Origin: Pseudomonadota bacterium
GTDB lineage: Bacteria > Pseudomonadota > Gammaproteobacteria > Burkholderiales > Burkholderiaceae_C
Direction of reading: 5' to 3'
Assembly (NCBI GenBank): GCA_018241895.1
Contig: JAFECX010000160.1
Span: 1 to 35,673, forward strand
DNA: 35,673 nucleotides
This document shows, in pieces, positions 8,857-16,947 of this stretch (positions are counted from its first letter, which is position 1; every line of letters starts with the position of its first letter). Under the pieces are notes generated by a model that searched no databases, was not told where the DNA came from, and saw only the letters and a list, made by a program, of their open reading frames with translations. The translations under genes were made by a program, and so were the position numbers.

Positions 8857-10089
8857 TCAGATCACGCCGCTGGCGCGCAGGCGCCGGCGCTCGTCCGCCG
8901 GCACGCCGAGCAGGCCGCCGTAGACCTCGTCGTTGTGCTCGCCGAGCAGCGGCGCGCCGCGGCGCGCACCGCCCGGGCACGCCGGCAGCTTGAACGGCGC
9001 GCCCAGGTTGCGCACCCGGCCCAGCGCCGGATGGTCGAGCTCGACGAAGTAGTCGCGCGCCTGCAGGTGCGGGTGGCGTGCCGCTTCCTCGATCGTGAAG
9101 ACCGCGGTCACGGGGCAGCCCGCGGCCTGGCACTTCTCCATGATCTCCATCTTGCCGTGCGCCATCGTCCACTCGACGATGAAGCCGTAGATCACGTCGG
9201 CGTTCTGCGCCCGCGTGTACATGTCGTCGAAGATGTCGAGCGTGGCCCACTCGGGGTCGCCCATCACCTTGCACAGCCCCTTCCACTGGCCCGGCTCGAG
9301 CGCGAGCATCCAGACGTGGCCGTCGCGGCACGGCAGGATGGTGGCCGGCGCGCCCAGCGGCATGCCGACGCCGGTGCGCGAGTCCCAGCGCCCTTCCTGC
9401 GCCACGAGGCCGATGTTCTGCCCGCCGACGAAGACCGCGGCGATGGCCTCGGCGCACGACACGTCGATCTGCTGCCCGCCGCCGACCAGGGCCCGCCCGT
9501 AGACCGCGGCCAGACCCCACGAGGCGGCGGTGACCGAGCCGAAGTAGTCGGCCGAGAACGTGCCGTGCTCGAGCGGCATCTCGCCCGGGCGGCCGCAGTA
9601 GCGCGCGCTGGCGCCGGTCAGGTGGTAGGCGTTGAGGTCGTGGCCCTTCCACTCGCTGTACGGGCCCGTCTGCCCGAACGGCGTGATCGAGATCATCACC
9701 AGCTCCGGGTTCACCGCCGCCAGCTGCGCGTAGTCGATGCCCCAGCGCCGCATCTGCGCCGGCAGGTTGTTCTCGATCAGCGCGTCGGCCCTGCGCACCA
9801 GCTCGAGGAAGAGCGCGCGCCCCTCGGGGCGGCTCACGTCGCAGGTGACGCCGAGCTTGTCGGTGTTGTGGAAGAAGAACAGGCCGCTCTTCTCGGCATC
9901 GGGCAGGTCGCCCGGGTACGGGCCGCTCGAGCGCGCGGCGTCGCCCTGCGGCGGCTCGATCTTGATCACCTCGGCGCCGAAGTCGGCGAACAGCCGCGCG
10001 CAGTGCGGCGCCGAGACCATCTGCCCGAAATCGAGCACGCGCAAGCCGGCCAGCGCGCCCGGACGCGGTGAACTGGACGCTGGGGGCAT
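8857..10089 (-). CDS. CaiB/BaiF family CoA-transferase (second of a tandem pair)
   Basis: Class III CoA-transferase of 410 residues. ALAGLRVLDFGQMVSAPHCA opens the protein, ADFGAEVIKIEPP is the CoA-binding strand, and the catalytic Asp lies in EHGTFSADYFGSVTAASWG. I chose the ATG at 10089 (MPPASSSPRPGALAGL), 20 bases after the DUF2889 stop. The open frame continues upstream, but that stretch only shadows the DUF2889 gene. It differs widely from the adjacent copy at 7611-8831, so these are not recent duplicates. The pair could be two subunits, as in some succinyl-CoA:aromatic acid transferases, or two specificities. Confidence 0.93.
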   Translation of the reverse strand: MPPASSSPRPGALAGLRVLDFGQMVSAPHCARLFADFGAEVIKIEPPQGDAARSSGPYPGDLPDAEKSGLFFFHNTDKLGVTCDVSRPEGRALFLELVRRADALIENNLPAQMRRWGIDYAQLAAVNPELVMISITPFGQTGPYSEWKGHDLNAYHLTGASARYCGRPGEMPLEHGTFSADYFGSVTAASWGLAAVYGRALVGGGQQIDVSCAEAIAAVFVGGQNIGLVAQEGRWDSRTGVGMPLGAPATILPCRDGHVWMLALEPGQWKGLCKVMGDPEWATLDIFDDMYTRAQNADVIYGFIVEWTMAHGKMEIMEKCQAAGCPVTAVFTIEEAARHPHLQARDYFVELDHPALGRVRNLGAPFKLPACPGGARRGAPLLGEHNDEVYGGLLGVPADERRRLRASGVI

Positions 10090-10109
10090 CGCTCGGGGCC
10101 TCTGCAACG

Positions 10110-10871
10110 CTACGGGGAAGGGGGCTCGAAACGCAGCAGCCGCTCGGGCGCGTGCGTGTAGTCGCGCACCGTGCCGCCGCTGCGAAACGCGCGCTCGACG
10201 ACGCCGGCGCCGTACGAATAGCAGGCGCCCGGCGCCATGCCGTCGGCGCTGGCGGGGTTCTGGGCGGGCGGCTCGAAGGTGTAGCGGCGCGCCTGTGCGA
10301 CGAAGAAGCCGCGCTGCAGCGCGCCCGCGGCCTCGAGCGCGTCGCCTGCGAAGGCCTGCGAGGCCCAGGCGTGAAAGCCGCGCATCATCGGGCGGCCCGC
10401 GAGAGCGCCCGGCTCGACCAGCTCGCGCGCGCGCACCGTCCACGCGTGCACGAGCTCGCCGTCGCGGCGGATCTCGGCGCGTGCCGGCGCGTCGGTCTCG
10501 TCGTGCACCGCGATGTCGTACTCGAAGCACTCGTCGGCGCCGCCGGCGTGCGCGACGGCGAGCATCGCCATGTCGAACATGTGCGTGCAGTGCTCGCCGG
10601 GCACGAGCCGCTCGCGCAGCGCCTGCACGCCGTCGGCCAGGCGGTGGCCGACGATGCGCTGCAGCGGCCGCACCGCCTCCGGGCAGGTGCCGAACGGGTG
10701 GCGCACCGAGTCGACCTCGACTGCGCTGACGGCCTGGCCGTCGTGGCGCAGGCGCAGCCGGAAGCCGTGGTTGTTGTCCTCGAGGTCGACCGCGACCAGC
10801 GCGCCTTCGGCGCGCACGCGGATGCGGCGGCGGAAGATGCCGCGGCCGTAATCGGGGTTGGGTCGGCCCAT
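10110..10871 (-). CDS. DUF2889 family protein
   Basis: Protein of 253 residues matching the DUF2889 pattern as I know it. The N-terminal half has EGALVAVDLEDNNHGFRL, then a conserved RHPFGTCPEAVRPL segment, followed by the diagnostic GEHCTHMFDMAMLAVAH. Both Cys and the CTH...D residues resemble a possible metal or catalytic site, but no function is established. The gene is commonly found beside acyl-CoA metabolism and monooxygenase genes in proteobacteria. Here it lies between an acyl-CoA dehydrogenase gene (40 bases upstream) and a CoA-transferase gene. Role in the pathway unknown; thioesterase, hydrolase or decarboxylase would be guesses. Confidence 0.85.
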   Translation of the reverse strand: MGRPNPDYGRGIFRRRIRVRAEGALVAVDLEDNNHGFRLRLRHDGQAVSAVEVDSVRHPFGTCPEAVRPLQRIVGHRLADGVQALRERLVPGEHCTHMFDMAMLAVAHAGGADECFEYDIAVHDETDAPARAEIRRDGELVHAWTVRARELVEPGALAGRPMMRGFHAWASQAFAGDALEAAGALQRGFFVAQARRYTFEPPAQNPASADGMAPGACYSYGAGVVERAFRSGGTVRDYTHAPERLLRFEPPSP

Positions 10872-10911
10872 CGGTGCTCGAACGGCGGCTGGCGGCGTGC
10901 GGCCCTCGGCT

Positions 10912-12072
10912 TCAGACCGTGAACGGGTCGGGAATGCTGCGGCCTTCGGAGTCGAGCACCTCGGCGGCGATCAGCCCCTCGAGATGGCGCCCATCCCACC
11001 AGTTGAGCTGCAGCTGCTTGGCGCGGCGGTAGTAGAGCTGGATGTCGTAGTCGAGCGTGAAGCCGATGCCGCCGTGCACCTGCTGCGCCATCGCGGTGAC
11101 GTCGCGGAACGCCTTGCACGCGAACAGCTTGGCCATCGGCGCCAGGCGCGTGTCGTGGCGGCCGCTGTCGTGCGTCCACGCCGCCTCGAGCACCAGGACC
11201 TTGGCGCCGTCGACCACCGCGCTGGCGTCGGCCATGTAGTGCGCGAGCGCCTGGAAGGCGCCCAGCGGCTTGCCGAACTGCTCGCGGTCCTTCGAGTACT
11301 GCACCGTGATCTCGAGCGCGCGCTCGGCGCCGCCGGCGGCATACGCGGCCAGCAGCACGATGCCCTCGCGCAGCGTCGCCTCCCACGCCGCCCAGCCGCG
11401 GTTCTCTTCGCCCACGCGCGCCGCGAACGGCACGCGCACGTTGTCGAAGCGCACGCGGTACTGCGTGTCCGAGGCCATGGTCTTCTGCTGCTCGAAGTGC
11501 AGGCCCGGCGCGTCGGCGTCCACCAGCAGCAGCGTCAGCGCATCGTCGGCCTTGCCGGTGCGCGCGAGCACGAGCAGCTTGTGTGCCGCCTTGGCGTAGA
11601 AGACGTGGCGCTTGACGCCGTCCAGCACATAGGCCTTGCCGCTGCGCCGGGCCTTCGCCTGCACGCCGGCGGGGCCGTAGCCGCCTTCGGGCTCGAGCCA
11701 CGCCGGCACGACGATCTGCTCGCCCTTGGCGATGGCCGCGAGCAGCTCGGCGTGGGCCGAGCCGGCGCCGGCATGCACGATCGCACCTGCGCTCATGATG
11801 CTGCTCTCGAAGTACGGGCCGGGCGCCAGGTGGCGGCCGAACTCGTCGAACACGACCGCCGCGTCGAGCAGGCTCATGCCCATGCCGCCGTGTGCCTCGG
11901 AGATGCGGATGCCGAGCAGCCCGGTCTGCTGCATCTGCGCCCACAGCTCGGCCGGCACGCCGATCGGGTCGTTCTCCATCTTGCGCACCACGGCCACCGT
12001 GCTGTGATCGGTGCACAGGTTGCGGGCCATGTCGCGCAGCATGTTCTGCTCGTCGGTGAACTTCAGGTCCAT
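10912..12072 (-). CDS. Acyl-CoA dehydrogenase, variant lacking the usual C-terminal Glu
   Basis: FAD-dependent acyl-CoA dehydrogenase of 386 residues that would desaturate an acyl-CoA and pass electrons to ETF. The N-terminal helical domain contains EAHGGMGMSLLDAAVVFDEFG, and the C-terminal domain has KDREQFGKPLGAFQALAHYM and QVHGGIGFTLDYDIQLYYRR. At the place where simple acyl-CoA dehydrogenases have the YEGT catalytic Glu, this reads WWDG (D360). This pattern is seen in subunits of the heterotetrameric alpha2beta2 steroid-type FadE enzymes such as FadE28/FadE29. A partner is available in the same operon at 14400-15581. The start is ATG at 12072; a 128-base spacer with an 11-base tandem repeat lies upstream. 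Confidence 0.93.
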   Translation of the reverse strand: MDLKFTDEQNMLRDMARNLCTDHSTVAVVRKMENDPIGVPAELWAQMQQTGLLGIRISEAHGGMGMSLLDAAVVFDEFGRHLAPGPYFESSIMSAGAIVHAGAGSAHAELLAAIAKGEQIVVPAWLEPEGGYGPAGVQAKARRSGKAYVLDGVKRHVFYAKAAHKLLVLARTGKADDALTLLLVDADAPGLHFEQQKTMASDTQYRVRFDNVRVPFAARVGEENRGWAAWEATLREGIVLLAAYAAGGAERALEITVQYSKDREQFGKPLGAFQALAHYMADASAVVDGAKVLVLEAAWTHDSGRHDTRLAPMAKLFACKAFRDVTAMAQQVHGGIGFTLDYDIQLYYRRAKQLQLNWWDGRHLEGLIAAEVLDSEGRSIPDPFTV

Positions 12073-12170
12073 GGGGGAACTCTCTTGGCGGAAATTCGGA
12101 GGATGCGGCGCCTGCGCGTCGATGGTTGCGAGCGGGTGTGCCTGCGCTGCGGGTCGTTCAGGGCCGGTGC

Positions 12171-12203
12171 GGGCGGTCTCGGGGCGGTCTCAGGGCGGTC
12201 TCA
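12171..12203. repeat. 11-bp tandem repeat, three copies, at the MaoC gene stop
   Basis: Three head-to-tail 11-base units, gggcggtctcg at 12171, gggcggtctca at 12182 and gggcggtctca at 12193, followed by a partial fourth, gggcttc. The last unit reaches the TGA stop of the MaoC gene (12201-12203). The repeat fills part of the only sizeable spacer in this half of the operon, between the MaoC and acyl-CoA dehydrogenase genes. Confidence 0.8.
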
Positions 12204-12713
12204 GGGCTTCCAGCGCTCGCCCTTGCGCTGCCACGGGTTGTCGTCGGCCGCGCGCGGGATCGCCATGCGCGCCTTGCCGACGGTCCTCGGCTCGCCGTCG
12301 ACGTGGATCGCCAGCTCGATGTCGGCCCAGCCGCAGCCGGCCTCGTCGGTCGTGACCGCGCTGACGGTGCCCGAGAAGTGCATCTCGTCGCCGGGGAAGA
12401 CCGGCTTCTTCATCTGGAAGGCGAGCCGCCCCAGGCGCCCGTAGGGGCCGCTCCAGTCGGTGAGGTAGCGCTCGAACCAGGCCGCGTTGTTGGGCGTGTT
12501 GATGAAGATGTTCTTCATCCCGTTGCGCTCGACCGCGAAGTCCTTGTCGTGGTGCATCGGACGCCAGTCGCGGCTGGCCAGCGCGCCCAGCACGACGGTG
12601 GTCGCGCTCACCCGATGGACGAGCGCTGGCAGCTCGGTGCCGACCTGCACGGCGTCCAGCAGCAGGCTCGGGGTGATCTTCGCGCTCGTCTTTGCGCCTG
12701 CGTTGGCGTTCAT
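12201..12713 (-). CDS. MaoC-like dehydratase with catalytic Asp/His (ChsH1-like)
   Basis: Hot-dog fold protein of 170 residues. The hydratase-2 motif is kept as SRDWRPMHHDKDFA, with D49 and H54 as the likely catalytic pair. Then come NIFINTPNNAAWFERYLTDW and a typical C-terminal half with FQMKKPVFPGDEM. The layout resembles ChsH1 of the mycobacterial cholesterol side-chain pathway, the catalytic half of a MaoC heterotetramer. Its ATG overlaps the TGA of the preceding MaoC-like gene by four bases (ATGA), so translation is probably coupled and the products are likely subunits of one enoyl-CoA hydratase. It would hydrate the enoyl-CoA made by the FadE pair. Confidence 0.92.
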   Translation of the reverse strand: MNANAGAKTSAKITPSLLLDAVQVGTELPALVHRVSATTVVLGALASRDWRPMHHDKDFAVERNGMKNIFINTPNNAAWFERYLTDWSGPYGRLGRLAFQMKKPVFPGDEMHFSGTVSAVTTDEAGCGWADIELAIHVDGEPRTVGKARMAIPRAADDNPWQRKGERWKP

Positions 12714-13231
12714 GCTGCGGGCCTGCGGTAGCCGAGGAAGCTGTAGGTCTCGCTGCCCACCCACTCGCCGCGCTGGTTGGTCGTGCGCACGTCGATGGTC
12801 CAGAAGCGCCCCTGGCCGACCTTGGTCTGCTTGAGCTCGCCCACCGAGCGCACGATCTGGCAGGTGCCGAGCGTGTCGCCCAGGCGCACCGGCTCGCCGA
12901 ACACCGCCTCGTTCGAGACCACCACGGCCTCGGGCAGCCCGAGCAGTTCCTTGAGGTCGAAGTGCGCCTGCAGCGCCTTGCGCTCCTCGCTCGCGCCGGG
13001 CGCCCAGTGGTGGGGACGGAACCACACCGACATCATCGTCGGCGGCGCGATGCGCCCGCCGGCGACGGCCTCGGCCACGTCGGCATCCCAGAACAGCGGG
13101 TTGCCGTTGTGCACCGCGGCGCAGGTGCTGTAGACGTAGCCGATCTCGATCGGGAACTCGGTCGTTTCCTCGTACTGCGGCACGCCGATCAACCGGCGCA
13201 CGGCGTCGGGCAGGGTGTCGTCCGTCGTCAT
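12710..13231 (-). CDS. MaoC/FAS1-like dehydratase subunit without catalytic His (ChsH2 N-domain-like)
   Basis: Single hot-dog domain protein of 173 residues of the FAS1-like dehydratase group. Seen are FPIEIGYVYSTCAAVHNGNPLFWD and the conserved GGRIAPPTMMSVWFRPHHW. At the position of the catalytic His it has NPLFWD, so it is probably non-catalytic alone and pairs with the ATGA-coupled MaoC gene downstream. In Mycobacterium the equivalent ChsH2 carries a C-terminal DUF35 domain. Here the DUF35 protein is a separate gene at 16948-17361. The ATG at 13231 overlaps the racemase stop by four bases; an ATG at 13240 in the same frame would add three residues. Confidence 0.9.
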   Translation of the reverse strand: MTTDDTLPDAVRRLIGVPQYEETTEFPIEIGYVYSTCAAVHNGNPLFWDADVAEAVAGGRIAPPTMMSVWFRPHHWAPGASEERKALQAHFDLKELLGLPEAVVVSNEAVFGEPVRLGDTLGTCQIVRSVGELKQTKVGQGRFWTIDVRTTNQRGEWVGSETYSFLGYRRPAA

Positions 13232-14388
13232 TCGACGCATCCTTCGCTGCGCAGGGCGGCGATTTCGGCCGCTGCGAAGCCGGCGCCACGCAGCACCTCG
13301 TCGGTGTCGGTGTGGCCGGCAGCGGCCACCGTGTGCGGCGCAGCGTCGCGGGCGCAGCCGGCCAGCAGCGGCGCAAGCTGCTCGAAGCGCCCGCGCTCGG
13401 GGTGGATGGCGTCGCGGAAGGTGCCGCGCTCGCGCAGGTGGCGGTCGGTGCAGACTTCGGGGATCGACAGCACCGGCGCCACGCAGGTGTCGGCGCCCGC
13501 CAGCAGCGCGACCCACTCGTCGCGGTCGCGGCGCGCGAACGCGGCCTCGAAGGCGGCGCGCATCTCGGGCTGCGCCGCCGCGTCGTACTGGCGCTCGCCA
13601 TACTGCTCGAGCCCGAGCAGCCGGCACAGGTTGCGAAAGAAGTGGCCCTCGATCGCGCCCACCGCGGGATGCTTGCCGGCGCGCGTGGCGTAGATGCCGT
13701 ACCACGCGTACCTGCCGCTCAGCACGCCCGAGCCGGGGCGGGTGTCCTCGCCGGTCGCCAGGTACTGGTCGACGTACAGCGACATCAGGTTGAGCATGCC
13801 GTCGGTGACCGAGACGTCGAGGTACTTGCCCGCGCCCGTGCTCGCGCGTTCGAGCAGCGCGGCCAGGATCGCCAGCGCCGCGTGCATGCCGCCGCCGGCG
13901 CCGTCGGCGATCGTCGCGCCCGGCAGCGCCGGAACGCCCTTGGCGTTGCGCTCGGTGCACGCGAGGTAGCCGCTCAGCGCCTGGTAGTTGATGTCGTGCC
14001 CCACCCAGTCGGCGTAGCGGCCGTGCTGGCCGTAGCCGCTGGTCGAGCAGTACACGAGCCGCGGGTTCGCCGCGCGCAGGTCGTCCCAGCCCACGCCCAG
14101 GCGTGCCGCGACGCCCGGGCGGTAGCTCTCGATGACGACGTCGACGTGCGCGGCCAGGCGCTGGATCGTCGCCCGGCCGCCCGCGGCCTTCAGGTCGACG
14201 CGCATGCGCCGCGTGCCGCGTCCGGCGCCGTAGGCGTGAAAGACCGGGTCGACCTGCTTGGCGCTGCTGGCCTGCACCGGCGCGACCTTGACGATCTGCA
14301 GCCCGTAGTCGGCCAGGATGCGCGACGCACGCGCCGCCGGCCCGACGCTGGCCAGGTCGAGGACGACGAGATCGCGCAGCGCCGACAT
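13228..14388 (-). CDS. Alpha-methylacyl-CoA racemase (CaiB superfamily)
   Basis: Member of the CaiB fold, 386 residues, with the residues of alpha-methylacyl-CoA racemase: GHDINY with H131, IADGAGGG with D162, and VGAIEGHFF with E247. These match the His/Asp acid-base pair and the Glu of the mycobacterial enzyme MCR. The racemase inverts the 2-methyl centre of branched acyl-CoA esters so that the S form can enter beta-oxidation, as for the C25 methyl of sterol side chains or pristanoyl-CoA. ATG at 14388 lies 11 bases after the acyl-CoA dehydrogenase stop. Presence beside a FadE gene and two MaoC genes is strong support for methyl-branched substrates. Confidence 0.9.
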   Translation of the reverse strand: MSALRDLVVLDLASVGPAARASRILADYGLQIVKVAPVQASSAKQVDPVFHAYGAGRGTRRMRVDLKAAGGRATIQRLAAHVDVVIESYRPGVAARLGVGWDDLRAANPRLVYCSTSGYGQHGRYADWVGHDINYQALSGYLACTERNAKGVPALPGATIADGAGGGMHAALAILAALLERASTGAGKYLDVSVTDGMLNLMSLYVDQYLATGEDTRPGSGVLSGRYAWYGIYATRAGKHPAVGAIEGHFFRNLCRLLGLEQYGERQYDAAAQPEMRAAFEAAFARRDRDEWVALLAGADTCVAPVLSIPEVCTDRHLRERGTFRDAIHPERGRFEQLAPLLAGCARDAAPHTVAAAGHTDTDEVLRGAGFAAAEIAALRSEGCVE

Positions 14389-14399
14389 GCCGGTGCGCG

Positions 14400-15581
14400 T
14401 CAGAAGTTCTTCGGCAAGTCGAGCTTGCGCTTGGCGATGATGTTCTTTTGCACTTCGGACGAGCCGCCGCCGATCGTGTCGATGACGGTGTACGTGTAGC
14501 AGCTCTCGGCGCGCCCGCGCAGCGGCGCGTCCTCGGTGCCCAACGCCAGCTGCGAGCCCGGGCCGGCGATGTCCATCGTCGCGTCGGCGATGCGCCGCGA
14601 CAGCTCGGTCGCGTACAGCTTGTATTGCGACGCCTCGACGGTCGGCGTCTTGGCGCTGTTGATCGCCGCGTCGACGAACTTGAGCCCCAGCACGCGCGCC
14701 ACTTCGCACTCGGTGGCCAGCTGCGCGATGCGCTGGCGCACGACCGGGTCGTCGCGCAGCGGCTTGCCGTCGCGCTTGGCCGTGCGCACGTAGTCGGCCA
14801 GCAGCTCCATGCGGCCGCGGATCGGCGAGAACGTGAACATCGTGAAGCGCTCGATGTCCAGCGCCTCGGCGATGTACTGGAAGCCCTTGTTCAGTTCGCC
14901 CACGCGGTAGTCGTCGTGCACGAACACGTTGTCGAAGAACACCGCGTTGGTGCGCTCGTTGCCCATCGTGTACATGGGCTGGATCGTCAGACCCGGGTCG
15001 TCCATGCGGATCAGGAACAGCGAGATGCCGTGGTGCTTGGGCGCCTGCGGGTCGGTGCGCGCGCCGACCCAGTACCAGTCGGCGAAGTGCGCCGACGTGG
15101 TGAACACCTTCTGGCCGTTGAGCACCCAGCCCTCGCCCTGGCGCTCGGCCTTGAGCTTCATCGCCGCCGAGTCGGAGCCGGCGCTGGGCTCGGAGTAGCC
15201 GACCGCGAACTCCACCGACGCGGCGAGGATCTTCGGCAGGAACTCGGCCTTGAGCTTGGGGTTGCCGACGCGGATCAGCGTCTTGCCGATGATGCCCACG
15301 CCCTTGCCGATCTGCGGCGCGCCGACCGAGGACAGCTTCTCGTTGAGCAGGAACTCGTAGAAGCCCTCGCCGTCCTGGCCGCCGTTTTCCTTCGGCCAGG
15401 TGATGCCGAGCCAGCCGCGCGCGGCGAGCTTCTTCATGAAGGCGCGCCGCTCGGGCGTGTCGCAGACCTGGGCCATGTTCTCGCGCGTGACGTCCATGAC
15501 CCTGGGGTCGTGGTGGTCGCGCAGGAACTGGTCGACCTCGCGCAGAAAATCGCACTCGCGTGGCGAAAACTCGAAATCCAT
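14400..15581 (-). CDS. Acyl-CoA dehydrogenase, first gene of the minus-strand operon
   Basis: FAD-dependent acyl-CoA dehydrogenase of 393 residues. Seen are WPKENGGQDGEGFYEFLLNE, the flavin/substrate loop GYSEPSAGSDSAAMKLKAE, and the C-terminal signature TIGGGSSEVQKNIIAKRKL. These features fit the steroid-type FadE group (FadE29/ChsE-like) that works as a heterotetramer with a second, divergent FadE. The likely partner is the gene at 10912-12072. The start ATG at 15581 opens the operon and faces etfA across a 393-base divergent region. Electrons would pass to the EtfAB encoded in this window. Confidence 0.94.
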   Translation of the reverse strand: MDFEFSPRECDFLREVDQFLRDHHDPRVMDVTRENMAQVCDTPERRAFMKKLAARGWLGITWPKENGGQDGEGFYEFLLNEKLSSVGAPQIGKGVGIIGKTLIRVGNPKLKAEFLPKILAASVEFAVGYSEPSAGSDSAAMKLKAERQGEGWVLNGQKVFTTSAHFADWYWVGARTDPQAPKHHGISLFLIRMDDPGLTIQPMYTMGNERTNAVFFDNVFVHDDYRVGELNKGFQYIAEALDIERFTMFTFSPIRGRMELLADYVRTAKRDGKPLRDDPVVRQRIAQLATECEVARVLGLKFVDAAINSAKTPTVEASQYKLYATELSRRIADATMDIAGPGSQLALGTEDAPLRGRAESCYTYTVIDTIGGGSSEVQKNIIAKRKLDLPKNF

Positions 15582-15974
15582 GGATTGCCCTCGGCCGGTT
15601 CGATGCGACGGCGACGCCGAGACTTCGCGAAGCTCGACGCGCGGCAGGTTCGCGGCAGTCTAGCGACGGCGTCCGGCATGCGATCGACCGGGGCGGCTCG
15701 TATCTGGCCTCAGTCATTGCCAAAGCGGACAGCGCGCGCCGGCCCGGGCCGACCCCGGACGGCGGCGGCAGCGGCGCTGCGGATTCGTGGCGCGCGGCGC
15801 CCCGCCCCCGTTGCCGGCTGTCCGTTATTGAGATGGCAAAGACCCCATCCGAGGCGCGAGCGCAGGAATGACGAGCGGGACGCTCCACTAGACTGCAGCG
15901 ACCGAACGGCAAGAATCACGATGCGGGCGACGCATGCGGCGCCGGCAAACGGGACTTCGAGGAGCGCGAGAACA
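15582..15974. promoter_or_regulatory. Divergent intergenic region between fadE operon and etfA
   Basis: This 393-base gap separates two outward-facing operons and should carry both promoters. No gene was recognised in it. It holds a two-part inverted repeat: TTGCCA at 15717-15722 and CGGACAGC at 15726-15733, matched in inverted order by GCTGTCCG at 15817-15824 and TGGCAA at 15834-15839. A short perfect hairpin, GAGCG-GGA-CGCTC, lies at 15873-15885. No convincing -35/-10 pair was found on either strand. The paired elements could bind a shared regulator, but no regulator gene lies in the window. Confidence 0.45.
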
Positions 15975-16922
15975 ATGACGGTGGTTGTGCTTTCCTGGGG
16001 TGATGCGGTGCAAGCGGGCACCGCCGAGGCGTTGACGCTGGCCGCCAGGCTGGCCGCCGACAGCGCAGCCGAGCTGCACTGGGCGGTCACGTCGGGGCTC
16101 GAGCAGGCGGCCGCGGCGATCGCCGGCCAGTACGGCGTGCGCCGGCTCGACGTGATCGCTGCGACGCCAGGCAGCACCGATGCCGTGGTCGACGCGCTGG
16201 CGGCGTATTGCGCCCAGGAGCGGCCCGGCACGATCGTGATCGACCAGAGCGTCGAGGGGCGCATCGTCGCGCCGCGCGTGGCCGGGCGCATCGGCGCGGC
16301 CGTCGTCACCAATGCGTTCGAGGTCGCCCGCAGCGGCGCTGCGCTGCGCGTGCAGGCGACGGCATTCGGCGGCGACACGCGCGTCGAGTACCGCATCGAG
16401 GCCGCGCAGTGCGTCGTGTGCGTCGTCACGACGACGCTGCAGGCCGAGCCGCTGGCCGCGGCGCAGCCGTTCGAGACGCGGCGCGTCGAACTCGCCGCCG
16501 CGGCGCCGCGCGCGGGCTTCGAGGTCGTCTCGGCGCCGCAGGTGCAGGGGCACCGCCTCGAGGACGCCGACATCATCGTCTCGGGCGGCCGCGGGCTGGG
16601 CAAGAAGGAGAACTACGAGCTGGTCAAGCAGCTGGCCGATGCGCTGGGCGGCATGTGGGCCGGCTCGCGCGCGATCGTCGACGACGGCTGGATCGATTCG
16701 TCGCGCCAGGTCGGGCTGACCGGCAAGATCACGCGCCCGGGGCTGTACATCGCGCTCGGCATCTCGGGCGCGAGCCAGCACATGGCGGGCTGCTCGGCGG
16801 CCAAGACGATCGTCGCGATCAACAAGGACCCCGACGCCTCGATCTTCCGCTACGCGCGCTACGGCGTGGTCGGCGACTGCGTCGAGCTGCTGCCCGAGCT
16901 GATCCGGGCCGTGCGGGCCTGA
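15975..16922 (+). CDS. etfA: Electron transfer flavoprotein alpha subunit (EtfA)
   Basis: EtfA of 315 residues, the FAD-binding subunit that takes electrons from acyl-CoA dehydrogenases. The N-terminal nucleotide-binding-like domain is followed by the FAD domain with IIVSGGRGLGKKENYELVKQ, GLTGKITRPGLYIALGISGA, SQHMAGCSAAKTIVAINKDP and YGVVGDCVELLPELI, the classic EtfA signature. ATG at 15975 is preceded by GAGGAG at about 11 bases. An in-frame ATG at 15921 would add 18 residues of low-likelihood leader. Its partner EtfB is not adjacent but at 28772-29560 on the other strand. The downstream genes DUF35, thiolase-like and EtfD follow on the same strand. Confidence 0.95.
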   Translation: MTVVVLSWGDAVQAGTAEALTLAARLAADSAAELHWAVTSGLEQAAAAIAGQYGVRRLDVIAATPGSTDAVVDALAAYCAQERPGTIVIDQSVEGRIVAPRVAGRIGAAVVTNAFEVARSGAALRVQATAFGGDTRVEYRIEAAQCVVCVVTTTLQAEPLAAAQPFETRRVELAAAAPRAGFEVVSAPQVQGHRLEDADIIVSGGRGLGKKENYELVKQLADALGGMWAGSRAIVDDGWIDSSRQVGLTGKITRPGLYIALGISGASQHMAGCSAAKTIVAINKDPDASIFRYARYGVVGDCVELLPELIRAVRA

Positions 16923-16947
16923 AGCCCGAAGTGCGGAGGCGAGCCAC

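Noticed and set aside
13228..14388. Ordinary CaiB CoA-transferase
   Set aside because: GHDINY His, IADGAGGG Asp and GAIE Glu together match alpha-methylacyl-CoA racemase better.
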